Positions 26,090 through 33,367 of a stretch of 41,617 nucleotides of DNA are shown here, in pieces. Below the pieces are notes generated by a model. It worked only from the letters and a program-made list of their open reading frames with translations, searched no databases and was not told where the DNA came from. The stretch is from an uncultured Coriobacteriaceae bacterium (GTDB lineage Bacteria > Actinomycetota > Coriobacteriia > Coriobacteriales > Atopobiaceae). The stretch lies in contig CACYTH010000019.1 in assembly GCA_902777325.1 (NCBI GenBank), positions 1 through 41,617 on the forward strand, in the 5' to 3' direction. The position numbers and the translations under genes are program-made. Numbering within the stretch: the stretch's first letter is position 1; every line of letters starts with the position of its first letter.

Positions 26090-26629
26090 TTGAGCAGGCA
26101 CGTGCACGCAGGGTCAGGCTTCGTGTCACAGCTGGTCTCATGGGGTCTCTTGGCCGCATGGATCTGCGTGATCTGGGGACACTCGCTCATGCCCGGCACG
26201 CAGTCGAGCCTGGAGAGCGGCTACGTTCTCGGCCTGGTCCAGAAGGCAGGCGCCTGGCTCGTCATGCAGGACTACCCGCCGATAACGCGGCTGCTCGCTG
26301 AGCATCCTGGCATCTTGACCGTGCTTGGCGACTCGTCGCTCCTGCACTATTACGTGCGCAAGGCGGGTCACTTTAGCGAGTACTTCATGCTTGCCATCCT
26401 CGCCTTCAACGCGGTCCGCACGACCTTCGCCCATCCGCTTGCCTCCGCAGCCATCTTTGGCGGCATCTGGTACTTCGTGCCCAACATAGACGAGACGATC
26501 CAGCGCTACGTGCCCGGACGAGCGAGCATGACGTCCGACGTCCTGCTTGACATGTGCGGCTTTGCCTGCGGATTTGCCCTGTGCCTGGTGTGTGCCGGCA
26601 TAACTAGCCTATTCAGGCATGACTCATGA
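26090..26629 (+). CDS. VanZ-like membrane protein
   Basis: 179-aa membrane protein of the VanZ-like family (some members lower teicoplanin sensitivity, most are uncharacterised). Helices lie around 12-30, 95-112, 115-130 and 152-172. Family marks are RKAGHFSEYFML (about 88-99) and DETIQRYVPGRASMTSDVLLD (split across about 132-152). The start is TTG at 26090 with GAGGAG 7 bases upstream; no good ATG lies near. The stop overlaps the next ATG (ATGA), so it is coupled to the DUF1287 gene. Confidence 0.85.
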   Translation: MSRHVHAGSGFVSQLVSWGLLAAWICVIWGHSLMPGTQSSLESGYVLGLVQKAGAWLVMQDYPPITRLLAEHPGILTVLGDSSLLHYYVRKAGHFSEYFMLAILAFNAVRTTFAHPLASAAIFGGIWYFVPNIDETIQRYVPGRASMTSDVLLDMCGFACGFALCLVCAGITSLFRHDS

Positions 26630-27321
26630 CCATGATCATGTCGCCCGAAGACAGTAGGCGCTGGCAGGCGCGCATCGCATGCGGTGTACTGATACTGCTG
26701 CTTGCGTGCGCAGCCTTTGCCCTGCGGCTCTACCTCTCCGCACCGACTGACAGGTCTCCGCGCAACGCGCGTACGGACAGCGACTTTGGCATAGAGCGCG
26801 TTGTGAGCTCGACGGATGCCGACTCCGACGGCCTGGACGACCAGTCCGACATACTGCAGTCAACCCGTGCGTACCTGGCGACCAGGCCAACCTACGAGAG
26901 CGCCTACTATGACGGCGGATATCCCACCGATGGCAAGGGCGTCTGCACCGACGTCGTCGCCGCCGGGCTTCTTGGCGCCGGCTATGACCTGCGCACGCTG
27001 GTTGACGAGGACATACGCAGGGCACCGGAGGTATATGACGTGGACGTCCCTGATCCCAACATCGACTATCGCCGGGTGAGAAACCTACGCGTCTGGTTCG
27101 AGCGCCACGCCATCTCGCTCACCTGCGATACCACGCAGATTGACCAGTGGGCGGGCGGGGACATCGTCTGCTACGAGAACCACATTGGCATCGTGAGCGA
27201 CCTGCGCGACAGCGATGGCATCCCGTATATCCTGCACCATCGTGGCAGGCTCCAGCTCCGTTTTGAGGAGGACTGCCTCGCAGACTACGGCGAGATCGTG
27301 GGCCACTGGCGCATCGGCTGA
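26626..27321 (+). CDS. DUF1287 protein, NlpC/P60-like fold, membrane-anchored
   Basis: 231-aa protein. One N-terminal membrane segment (about 16-38) leaves the rest outside the membrane. The DUF1287 domain follows: GKGVCTDVV with C107, NHIGIVSD with H186, and a HH pair near 205, a Cys-His arrangement like NlpC/P60 amidases. The reaction is not established for the family. Translational coupling to the VanZ-like gene suggests an envelope function for the pair. Confidence 0.82.
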   Translation: MTMIMSPEDSRRWQARIACGVLILLLACAAFALRLYLSAPTDRSPRNARTDSDFGIERVVSSTDADSDGLDDQSDILQSTRAYLATRPTYESAYYDGGYPTDGKGVCTDVVAAGLLGAGYDLRTLVDEDIRRAPEVYDVDVPDPNIDYRRVRNLRVWFERHAISLTCDTTQIDQWAGGDIVCYENHIGIVSDLRDSDGIPYILHHRGRLQLRFEEDCLADYGEIVGHWRIG

Positions 27322-27392
27322 CCCATGGTGACACAAACGGCACGTTCGCTCCGTTTCCCGCGCATTGGACGCAACTAGGCGGTGCCCCTCTC

Positions 27393-27419
27393 TTGCATGC
27401 GCAAGCCCCACGGTATCAT
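27393..27419 (+). promoter_or_regulatory. Possible promoter of the first GH1 gene
   Basis: TTGCAT (27393-27398) and TATCAT (27414-27419) are separated by 15 bases, shorter than ideal, about 57 bases before the start codon. The -35 half overlaps a TTGC-n4-GCAA dyad that could be an operator. Weak evidence. Confidence 0.3.
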
Positions 27420-27475
27420 TGGGCCTGTATGGAGGCGCGTCGTTAGAACGCATGTACATGAGGGAGGAGACATCG

Positions 27476-28969
27476 ATGGGCTTTAGCAAGGACTTCTTCT
27501 GGGGTGGTGCCACCGCATCCAACCAGTACGAGGGCGGAGTCTTCGAGGGCGGGGCCGGCCTCTCCACCGCTGACGTGATGACAAACGGTGCCCACAAGGT
27601 TCCGCGCCAGGTCACCTATCGCATGCCGGACGGCTCGTGGGACAAGGCCCCGCTTTGCTTCCACAGCGACCTTCGCGACCTTCCCGAAGGTGCGCAGTGC
27701 TGCCTGGTCGACGACCCCGACATCTACTATCCCAGCCACATCGCTTCCGACTTCTACCATCACTACAAGGAGGACATCCGCCTGTGCGCCGAGGAGGGCT
27801 TCAACTGCCTTCGCTTCTCGCTCAAGTGGAGCCGCATCTTCCCCAACGGAGACGACCCCGAGCCCAACCAGGAGGGTATCGACTACTACAAGGACGTCTT
27901 CGAGACCTGCCGCGAGTATGGCATCGAGCCGCTGGTCACCCTCGAGCACTACGAGAACCCCCTCAGCCTTGCCAACCGCTTCAACGGATGGGACAGCCGC
28001 TATCTGGTCGACCAGTTCGTGCGCTACGCCACCACGTGCTTCGAGGCCTTTGATGGCCTGGTCAAGTACTACCTCACCTTCAACGAGATCAACTGCATCG
28101 AGTGGGCGCCCTTCGTGACGGCAGCCCTCATCCACGGTCAGCCGCAGAACATCGCCAACGCGACCTTCCACCAGTTCCTGGCCTCGGCCAAGACGGTCAT
28201 CGCGGCGCACAACTACTGGCCCGACCTGCGCATCGGCATGATGCTGGCCTATGGCCCCGTCTACGGCTACACCTCCGACCCCGCCGACCAGCTCGCCGCC
28301 CTCAAGGCACAGGACTCCAAGCTGTTCTACTCCGACGTCCAGATGCTGGGCTACTATCCCGAGTACAAGCTGGCCGAGTACGAGCGCGAGGGTATCAAGA
28401 TTCCCGCCCTGCCCGGCGACTGGGACATCCTGGCCGAGGGCGTCTGCGACTTCCTGAGCTTCTCTCTGTACGGCAGCAGCACGGTCACCACGCACAGCGA
28501 CGACCTCGAAGCCGGGGAGGGCAATGGCGGAGCCGGCGGCATGGTGGCCAACCCCTACCTCAAGACCAACGCCTGGGGCTGGGCGACCGACCCCGACTGC
28601 CAGCGCATCACGCTGAACACCCTCTACAACCGCTACCGCTGCGACCTCTGGTGCGTGGAGAGCGGCATCGGCTGGAACGATGTCTTTGAGGACGGCACCG
28701 TCCACGATGACTACCGCATCGACTACATGCGTGCCAACATCAAGAGCATGAGGGAGGCCGTGGAGCTGGATGGCATACCTCTGATGGGCTACCTGTACTG
28801 GGGCTGCGTGGACATGGTCTCCAACGGCGAGGGCGAGATGGCCAAGCGTTACGGCCAGATCTACGTCGATGCCGACAATTATGGCCAGGGCACGATGGCC
28901 CGCTCCCTCAAGGACTCCTACCATTGGTACAAGAAGGTCATCGAGAGCAATGGCGAGGATCTTGACTAA
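27476..28969 (+). CDS. GH1 family 6-phospho-beta-glucosidase-like enzyme, unusual nucleophile motif
   Basis: 497-aa TIM-barrel glycosidase of family GH1. It opens with FSKDFFWGGATASNQYEG, the standard GH1 N-terminus. The acid/base is in TFNEIN (E204). The nucleophile is probably in CVESGIG (E395), where the family has TENG or VENG; Asn to Ser next to the nucleophile is uncommon. GEMAKRYGQIYVD with a preceding serine matches the Ser-Lys-Tyr phosphate-binding pattern of 6-phospho enzymes. An insertion (LEAGEGNGGAGGM, near 344-356) is absent from the second GH1 gene. The ATG at 27476 follows GGGAGGAG. Without a PTS gene nearby, phosphorylated substrate is inferred from motif only. Confidence 0.88.
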   Translation: MGFSKDFFWGGATASNQYEGGVFEGGAGLSTADVMTNGAHKVPRQVTYRMPDGSWDKAPLCFHSDLRDLPEGAQCCLVDDPDIYYPSHIASDFYHHYKEDIRLCAEEGFNCLRFSLKWSRIFPNGDDPEPNQEGIDYYKDVFETCREYGIEPLVTLEHYENPLSLANRFNGWDSRYLVDQFVRYATTCFEAFDGLVKYYLTFNEINCIEWAPFVTAALIHGQPQNIANATFHQFLASAKTVIAAHNYWPDLRIGMMLAYGPVYGYTSDPADQLAALKAQDSKLFYSDVQMLGYYPEYKLAEYEREGIKIPALPGDWDILAEGVCDFLSFSLYGSSTVTTHSDDLEAGEGNGGAGGMVANPYLKTNAWGWATDPDCQRITLNTLYNRYRCDLWCVESGIGWNDVFEDGTVHDDYRIDYMRANIKSMREAVELDGIPLMGYLYWGCVDMVSNGEGEMAKRYGQIYVDADNYGQGTMARSLKDSYHWYKKVIESNGEDLD

Positions 28970-29015
28970 CCGGATCGCACGCTGATGGGGGAGCGACAAG
29001 AGTCCCCACACACGC

Positions 29016-29056
29016 GAGAGGCCCGCATGCAAAGTGCGGGCCTCTCTTTATTTCTT
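29016..29056 (+). terminator. Strong terminator after the first GH1 gene
   Basis: Perfect 12-bp stem (29016-29027 with 29035-29046), 7-base loop, followed by TTTATTTCTT. It also lies just past the stop of the converging minus-strand gene, but the T-run faces the plus-strand transcript. Confidence 0.88.
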
Positions 29057-29074
29057 GGTATGGCTGTCGCGCTA

Positions 29075-29617
29075 CTAGGCGAGGCGAGACTCGACGTAGT
29101 TGAAGCCGGCGTCGCTCAGACGGAAGGTCTTGCGGCTCTGCATGGAGTCACCGGACTTTTCGAGCACGACGATGAGCGGGAGCTCCTTCTTGCTCTCGAT
29201 GGCGAGGGTGCCGGATACGGAGCTGATCTTGACGTCGAGGGACTTGAGGAGCTTGTTTGCCTGGAATGAGGTCCAGGAGTCCTTGCCCTCGTTGTTCTCG
29301 AGCCAATAGGCAGAGGTCACGATCTTCTGGATGGCGGTCTTGGGGCTCACGCGCTCGAAGAGTGCCTCAAAGGTCTCGGGAGCGGCCTCCTCGACCTCGT
29401 ACTGCCCCTCGGAAGAATCTTCCTCGAACATGTCCTCGTCGCTCTGATCGTCGGTAACCTCGACAAAGGTGGCATTTGAAAAGTCGAAGTCGTCCTCATA
29501 CACGTCAAGGTAGTCCGCAAGCCAATCGATGACGCGACGACGCTCGTCCCTTGTCAGCGGTTGCAGGATCTTGACGACATCGTTCATTACCACAAGCTCA
29601 TTCAGCATAGCTGGCAT
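29075..29617 (-). CDS. Unknown protein with possible C-terminal winged-helix region
   Basis: 180 aa; no family recognised. Residues 10-30 resemble a short helical leader (LTRDERRRVIDWLADYL), 45-75 are strongly acidic, and 90-180 look like a winged helix (TAIQKIVTSAYWLENNEGKD, then ANKLLKSL, and a terminal FRLSDAGFNYVESRL). The start is chosen at 29617 because GGAGGGACG sits directly before that ATG; an in-frame start 20 codons upstream lacks a site. It lies on the opposite strand between two GH1 genes, so a regulatory role in beta-glucoside use is possible but unproven. Confidence 0.72.
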   Translation of the reverse strand: MPAMLNELVVMNDVVKILQPLTRDERRRVIDWLADYLDVYEDDFDFSNATFVEVTDDQSDEDMFEEDSSEGQYEVEEAAPETFEALFERVSPKTAIQKIVTSAYWLENNEGKDSWTSFQANKLLKSLDVKISSVSGTLAIESKKELPLIVVLEKSGDSMQSRKTFRLSDAGFNYVESRLA

Positions 29618-30057
29618 CGTCCCTCCAGACACATTGATAGATAGCAAATCGCCTTTCAAAATAGACAATAGCAACAAGGAATAATGGGGTTCTAAGTGAC
29701 TGTCATTCTCTACACAGTTTTAATATAGATAGTTGCGCAAACTTAGGGGTTCATGCGGTGTTCGCGATTCGTTTGTGCTCTTTTTGCCCTCTACACGACT
29801 TGTATCCCACCTAAGAATCCCTTCAGGATGGCTAACACCATCTGCTACCCATCGCCATCATTAGATAATTCTCAGCATCATGGCAATTGCAGATGATACG
29901 CATGATGCCAAAACGTGAGAATGACAGACCTGCATTGCAAGGCAATTCCCTAACGCCACTTACGGCCACCAAGGGTTCCATGGCTGGTCTTCTGATAATC
30001 TCGGAGACGTACGAGTGCGCGAAGCATTGCGCGTTGTGTTGACGAGAGGAGTGGACA
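29618..30057. promoter_or_regulatory. AT-richer divergent intergenic region with dyads
   Basis: About 440 bases without a gene, between the minus-strand unknown gene and the second GH1 gene. It holds AGTTGCGCAAACT (29731-29743, near-palindrome), a long dyad GCATCATG/CATGATGC (29875-29882 and 29901-29908) around GCAATTGC (29883-29890), a GATAAT box at 29864-29869 and another at 29994-29999. The latter lies about 60 bases before the GH1 start and could be its -10, although no good -35 is seen. These are candidate operators; none is recognised as a known site. Confidence 0.45.
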
Positions 30058-31488
30058 ATGGATTACAAGAAGCTCAAGGCCTTCCCGGATGGGTTCCTGT
30101 GGGGTGCTTCGTCAAGTGCCTATCAGTGTGAGGGCGCCTATCTCGACGAGGGGCGTACGCTCAGCGTGTCAGACACCGCCCCCGTCCCCGAAGGCACCAC
30201 CAACTTCAACGATGGCGTGGGCCACTACTATCACTTCCGCGAGGACATCGCGCTGATGGCTGAGATGGGCTTCTCCGAGTTCCGCTTCTCCATCGGCTGG
30301 CCGCGCATCCTTCCCCAGGGAAGGGGAGAGGTCAACCAGTTGGGCGTGCAGCACTACCATGACGTCATCGACGAGTGCCACGCGCACGGCATCGAGCCCG
30401 TGGTGACCCTCTACCACTTCGACCTGCCGCAGTGCCTGCAGGACGAGTATGGTGGCTGGGCCAGCCGTCAGTGCATCGACGACTTCGTCGAGTACTGCCG
30501 CGTCTGCTTCGCTGAGTACGGCGACAAGGTCAAGTACTTCCTCACCATCAACGAGCAGAACATGATGGCCCTTTTCCAGGGTGCCCAGTATGGCGGCCCC
30601 AAGGGCCAATGGCAGGCCAACCACCACATGCTGGTTGCCCAGGCAAAGGCCATGATCCTCTGCCATGAGATGTGCCCTGACGCCTGGATCGCGCCGGCTC
30701 CCAACATCACTGCCATCTATCCCGCCAGCTCCAGCCCCGAGGACAATCTCGCGGCCATGGACTGGGATCAGATGCGCAATCGCCTCTTCCTCGACACGGC
30801 CGTGTTTGGCGAGTATCCCGAGGCCCTGTGGAACCGCTGGGTTGACCAAGGCATCGAACCCGAGGTCGAGGATGAGGACTGGGTCGCACTCAAGGACGCC
30901 AAGCCTGACTTCATCGCCTTCAACTATTACGGCGCTGGCTGCGCAAGGTACGTCAATGAGGAGGATGGCGAGAGGCTTATCGCCGAGGCCAAGGCTGCCG
31001 GTGGACGCATAGCCTTTATGACCGGCCTCATGACCTTCCCCGGCATTGCCGCCAACGTGAGCAACCCCCTCCAGAAGACCACGAGCTATGGCATGGGCGT
31101 GGATCCGGTTGGCCTGCGCATCACGCTGCGCCAGCTCTGGGAGCGCTACCAGCTGCCGCTCCTCATCACCGAGAACGGCTGCGGCGTGCGTGACGAGCTC
31201 GTCTTTGAGGACGGCGAGCCGCGCATCCACGACGACTACCGCATCGACTACCTGCGCCAGCACATCGTGGCCTGCCAAGAGGCGATAACCGACGGCGTTG
31301 ACCTCATGGGCTACAGCCCTTGGAGCGCATTCGATCTGATCTCCACGCACGAGGGCATCACCAAGCGCTACGGCCTCATCTACGTGGACCGCGACGAGTT
31401 TGACCTCAAGGAGATGAAACGCTACCGCAAGGATTCGTTCTTCTGGTACAAGAAGGTCTGCGAGTCCAACGGAGCCGACCTGGGCTAG
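30058..31488 (+). CDS. 6-phospho-beta-glucosidase (GH1)
   Basis: 476-aa GH1 enzyme expected to hydrolyse phosphorylated cellobiose or aryl-beta-glucosides in the cytoplasm. It has the GH1 opening FPDGFLWGASSSAYQCEG, acid/base in TINEQN (E166) and nucleophile in LITENGCG (E372). STHEGITKRYGLIYVD near 430-445 contains the Ser, Lys and Tyr that bind the 6-phosphate in this subgroup. The protein looks complete. The start is ATG at 30058 behind GAGAGGAG. It differs from the first GH1 gene at the active site, so the two may act on different sugars. Confidence 0.92.
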   Translation: MDYKKLKAFPDGFLWGASSSAYQCEGAYLDEGRTLSVSDTAPVPEGTTNFNDGVGHYYHFREDIALMAEMGFSEFRFSIGWPRILPQGRGEVNQLGVQHYHDVIDECHAHGIEPVVTLYHFDLPQCLQDEYGGWASRQCIDDFVEYCRVCFAEYGDKVKYFLTINEQNMMALFQGAQYGGPKGQWQANHHMLVAQAKAMILCHEMCPDAWIAPAPNITAIYPASSSPEDNLAAMDWDQMRNRLFLDTAVFGEYPEALWNRWVDQGIEPEVEDEDWVALKDAKPDFIAFNYYGAGCARYVNEEDGERLIAEAKAAGGRIAFMTGLMTFPGIAANVSNPLQKTTSYGMGVDPVGLRITLRQLWERYQLPLLITENGCGVRDELVFEDGEPRIHDDYRIDYLRQHIVACQEAITDGVDLMGYSPWSAFDLISTHEGITKRYGLIYVDRDEFDLKEMKRYRKDSFFWYKKVCESNGADLG

Positions 31489-31504
31489 GAATTACCATCA
31501 TTTA

Positions 31505-31561
31505 GGGCCGAGGCGCCAGGGCTTGCAAGGACAGCGGCCCTGAGCGCCTCGGCCCTCCTTT
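31505..31561 (+). terminator. Terminator after the second GH1 gene
   Basis: Long GC-rich stem: GGGCCGAGGCGC near 31505-31516 pairs with GCGCCTCGGCCC at 31544-31555, extended inward by CAGGGC/GCCCTG, followed by TCCTTT. It ends just before the RBS of the GNAT gene. Confidence 0.75.
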
Positions 31562-31575
31562 ATGGAGGAGTCGAC

Positions 31576-32013
31576 GTGATCCGCAGGATGATGAGAGATG
31601 ACGCGCCTGCCGTCTGGCAGATTATCACAAGGTCTCTTGGGTATGACTGCAGCCTCGAGACGGTGGAGACGCGCATTGACGCTCTCGCGCACGATGACCA
31701 TTACCTGAGCCTCGTCTGGATTAGCGAGGACCACCAGCACGTCGAGGGCTTCCTCCATGCCTGCCGCTACGAGACGCTGCACCGGCCTGGTGGATGGGAT
31801 GTGATCTCCCTTGCCGTGATGCCCGAGGCACAAGGCACTGGTATCGGTTCCGAACTCCTCGCGCACTTCGAAGAGGAGGCAAAGCGCCTGGGAGGTGCCT
31901 ACGTACGTCTGAACTCGCGTGTCGAGCGTAAGACCGCTCACGCGTTCTACGAGCGTAGGAGATACGTCTGCGACAAGACGCAGAAGCGCTTTATCAAGCA
32001 GTTTGACCTATGA
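31576..32013 (+). CDS. GNAT family N-acetyltransferase
   Basis: 145-aa acetyltransferase of the GNAT superfamily; substrate unknown. The acetyl-CoA loop is QGTGIGSELL (about 95-104) after the SLAVMPEA strand, and HAFYERRRY near 120 is the usual C-terminal motif. The start is GTG at 31576 with GGAGGAG 5 bases upstream. It lies directly after the GH1 terminator and may be transcribed from readthrough or a promoter not visible here. Confidence 0.88.
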   Translation: MIRRMMRDDAPAVWQIITRSLGYDCSLETVETRIDALAHDDHYLSLVWISEDHQHVEGFLHACRYETLHRPGGWDVISLAVMPEAQGTGIGSELLAHFEEEAKRLGGAYVRLNSRVERKTAHAFYERRRYVCDKTQKRFIKQFDL

Positions 32014-32108
32014 TGCAGTGCCTCGCTGTCAATTATTGAGCTTACAGCTGAGGAACGGCCCTATTCTCACTCCTACAATCGTCTGCAATGGCGAGGGGAG
32101 TGAGAACA

Positions 32109-32423
32109 ATGGCTTCAGCACCAGAGAGCTATGCAAGGAAGTACGTGCGCGCATTCATCGAGAAGGCGCTAAGGGATGCGCATGACTGGGAGGAAGGCAT
32201 CAGGATCGTACCTGGTGCGGGCCGTTGGCACATCGAGACGGACATCCCCACCTCCGCGCAGAGTTGTTGGCTGGACTTCGATGTCGTAGATGGGCCGGAG
32301 GGCCTTGTTGCGGAACGCCTTCACGCCATGCGCAGCGGCACGGGACTGGACGCAAGCAACGTCTACGTGTGGGACGAGCGAAAGCAGGCGTGGCAGCTTG
32401 TGGCTGATGAAAGCTCAATGTAG
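32109..32423 (+). CDS. Small protein of unknown function
   Basis: 104 aa, no family recognised. It is soluble and tryptophan-rich (WEEG, RWHIE, CWLDFD, VYVWDERKQAWQL) without a signal or membrane segment. The ATG at 32109 is preferred because GGGGAG lies 9 bases upstream; an in-frame ATG at 32088 would read through that site. It stands alone between the GNAT gene and the DMT gene. Confidence 0.62.
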   Translation: MASAPESYARKYVRAFIEKALRDAHDWEEGIRIVPGAGRWHIETDIPTSAQSCWLDFDVVDGPEGLVAERLHAMRSGTGLDASNVYVWDERKQAWQLVADESSM

Positions 32424-32460
32424 CGCATGGCGAGGTCACAAGGCTTGTTCTATAACTGTT

Positions 32461-32488
32461 CAGGTCTACGTGTATACCACTCGACCTG
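32461..32488. other. Inverted repeat before the DMT gene
   Basis: CAGGTC (32461-32466) pairs with GACCTG (32483-32488) around 16 bases, just before the AAGGATG ribosome-binding region of the DMT gene. It could be an operator or a leader hairpin; no known class is recognised. Confidence 0.3.
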
Positions 32489-32501
32489 ACAAGGATGCCT
32501 C

Positions 32502-32927
32502 ATGTACGACATGCTGTGGCCCGTGCTTTTGATCGTTGCCTCGAACACCCTCTACCAGATATGCGCAAAGGGCGTACCAGCGGAGATACACCCACTTGCA
32601 TCCGTCTCGGTCACCTATCTCGTGGGCGCGGCCATATCGGTCGCCCTGTATTCTGTGCTCGGCAAGACGCCAAACCTGGCGCGCGAGTACTCTCACGTCA
32701 ATTGGGCGCCCATCGTGCTCGGCGCCGCCATCGTGGGCTTGGAGCTTGGAAACATCTACAGCTACAAGGCCGGGTGGACCATCAGCACGCTGAGCATCGT
32801 GCAAGGCGGCATCCTCGCGGTGGTGCTGGTCTTCGTCGGTGCGCTAGTCTACCACGAGCAGATCACCGCAACCAAACTACTTGGCATAGCGGCGAGCCTC
32901 GTGGGACTGTACTTGATAAACCACTGA
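32502..32927 (+). CDS. Four-helix DMT-superfamily membrane protein (EamA-like)
   Basis: 141 aa with four hydrophobic segments (about 4-22, 35-52, 68-86 and 97-116, with a final one to 138), the size of a half EamA or SMR-type protein. The C-terminal stretch (ILAVVLVFVGALVYHEQITATKLLGIAASLVGL) is a typical EamA end. Such short proteins usually work as dimers; the substrate is unknown. The ATG at 32502 follows AAGGATG. It is the last ordinary chromosomal gene before the tRNA-Pro remnant. Confidence 0.8.
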   Translation: MYDMLWPVLLIVASNTLYQICAKGVPAEIHPLASVSVTYLVGAAISVALYSVLGKTPNLAREYSHVNWAPIVLGAAIVGLELGNIYSYKAGWTISTLSIVQGGILAVVLVFVGALVYHEQITATKLLGIAASLVGLYLINH

Positions 32928-33100
32928 GCCAACTACGGCGGCCGCTCTAACATTCCAGCGCGCCAACTCCCAGGCGAACTTTCAAGCTCAAAACAGCATG
33001 GCCTAGCAGGGCAAACGACGGGAATCGGACACACTTTTTGTCCTATACCCCTAACACAAATACGCCCTTAGCCGCCCTTAGCTAAATGCCCGGTGCCGCG

Positions 33101-33134
33101 AAAGAAAAAAGGCCAGAGGACATAGCCTCTGACC
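33101..33134 (-). terminator. Terminator of the former tRNA-Pro gene
   Basis: Stem 33111-33119 with 33126-33134 (one G-U on the minus strand) followed on the minus strand by TTTTTTCTTT. It sits immediately downstream of the tRNA 3' end, so it is probably the original terminator of the tRNA-Pro gene on the chromosomal side of the insertion. Confidence 0.75.
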
Positions 33135-33145
33135 TGCGGAAGCTC

Positions 33146-33190
33146 TGGTCGGGTGGACTGGATTCGAACCAGCGACCCCTTGACCCCCAG
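33146..33190 (-). repeat. tRNA-Pro(GGG) 3' half, attachment-site remnant
   Basis: On the minus strand the sequence runs from the anticodon loop CTGGGGG through TCAAG, the variable region, a correct T-arm (GCTGG, TTCGAAT, CCAGT), acceptor CCACCCG, discriminator A and CCA. The 5' side of the anticodon stem should be CTTGA, but the sequence changes to an unrelated one at 33191. A tRNA cut at the anticodon loop beside a tyrosine integrase gene is the usual picture of a displaced 3' half at an integration junction. An intact tRNA-Pro is expected at the other end, outside this window. Confidence 0.8.
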
Positions 33191-33306
33191 CGGGACACGC
33201 TGGGCAAACTTCCTCGCCAGGCGTGAACACGCTCGCGGATATCGCCACGTAGAAGGCGCAATGCCGTGTAACCTTCGCCATGACCGGAAGGGCTCGACGC
33301 CCGAGT

Positions 33307-33348
33307 TTGGTGCACGTGCACCAAGCGATTTGGTGCACGTTTGGTGCA
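33307..33348. promoter_or_regulatory. TTGGTGCA repeat cluster before the integrase
   Basis: TTGGTGCA occurs directly at 33307, 33330 and 33341 and inverted at 33317; the first pair forms the perfect 18-base palindrome TTGGTGCACGTGCACCAA (33307-33324). The cluster ends 20 bases before the integrase start. Such repeats beside an integrase are typical of arm-type integrase sites or an autoregulator operator; which one is not decidable here. Confidence 0.6.
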
Positions 33349-33367
33349 AGGCGAGGGGACGGATTCT

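Noticed and set aside
27443..29032. 529-codon minus-strand open frame opposite the first GH1 gene
   Set aside because: Antisense artefact of GC-rich codons; the sense strand carries the complete GH1 active site.
28985..29269. Small plus-strand open frame after the first GH1 gene
   Set aside because: It crosses a strong terminator and is antisense to the minus-strand gene at 29075-29617.
33063..33082. Tandem CGCCCTTAGC repeat, possible CRISPR or iteron
   Set aside because: Only two adjacent 10-base units with no spacers; no CRISPR array or cas gene is seen anywhere in the window.
33146..33235. A complete tRNA gene at the att site
   Set aside because: The 5' anticodon stem, D-arm and 5' acceptor strand are missing; only the 3' half folds.
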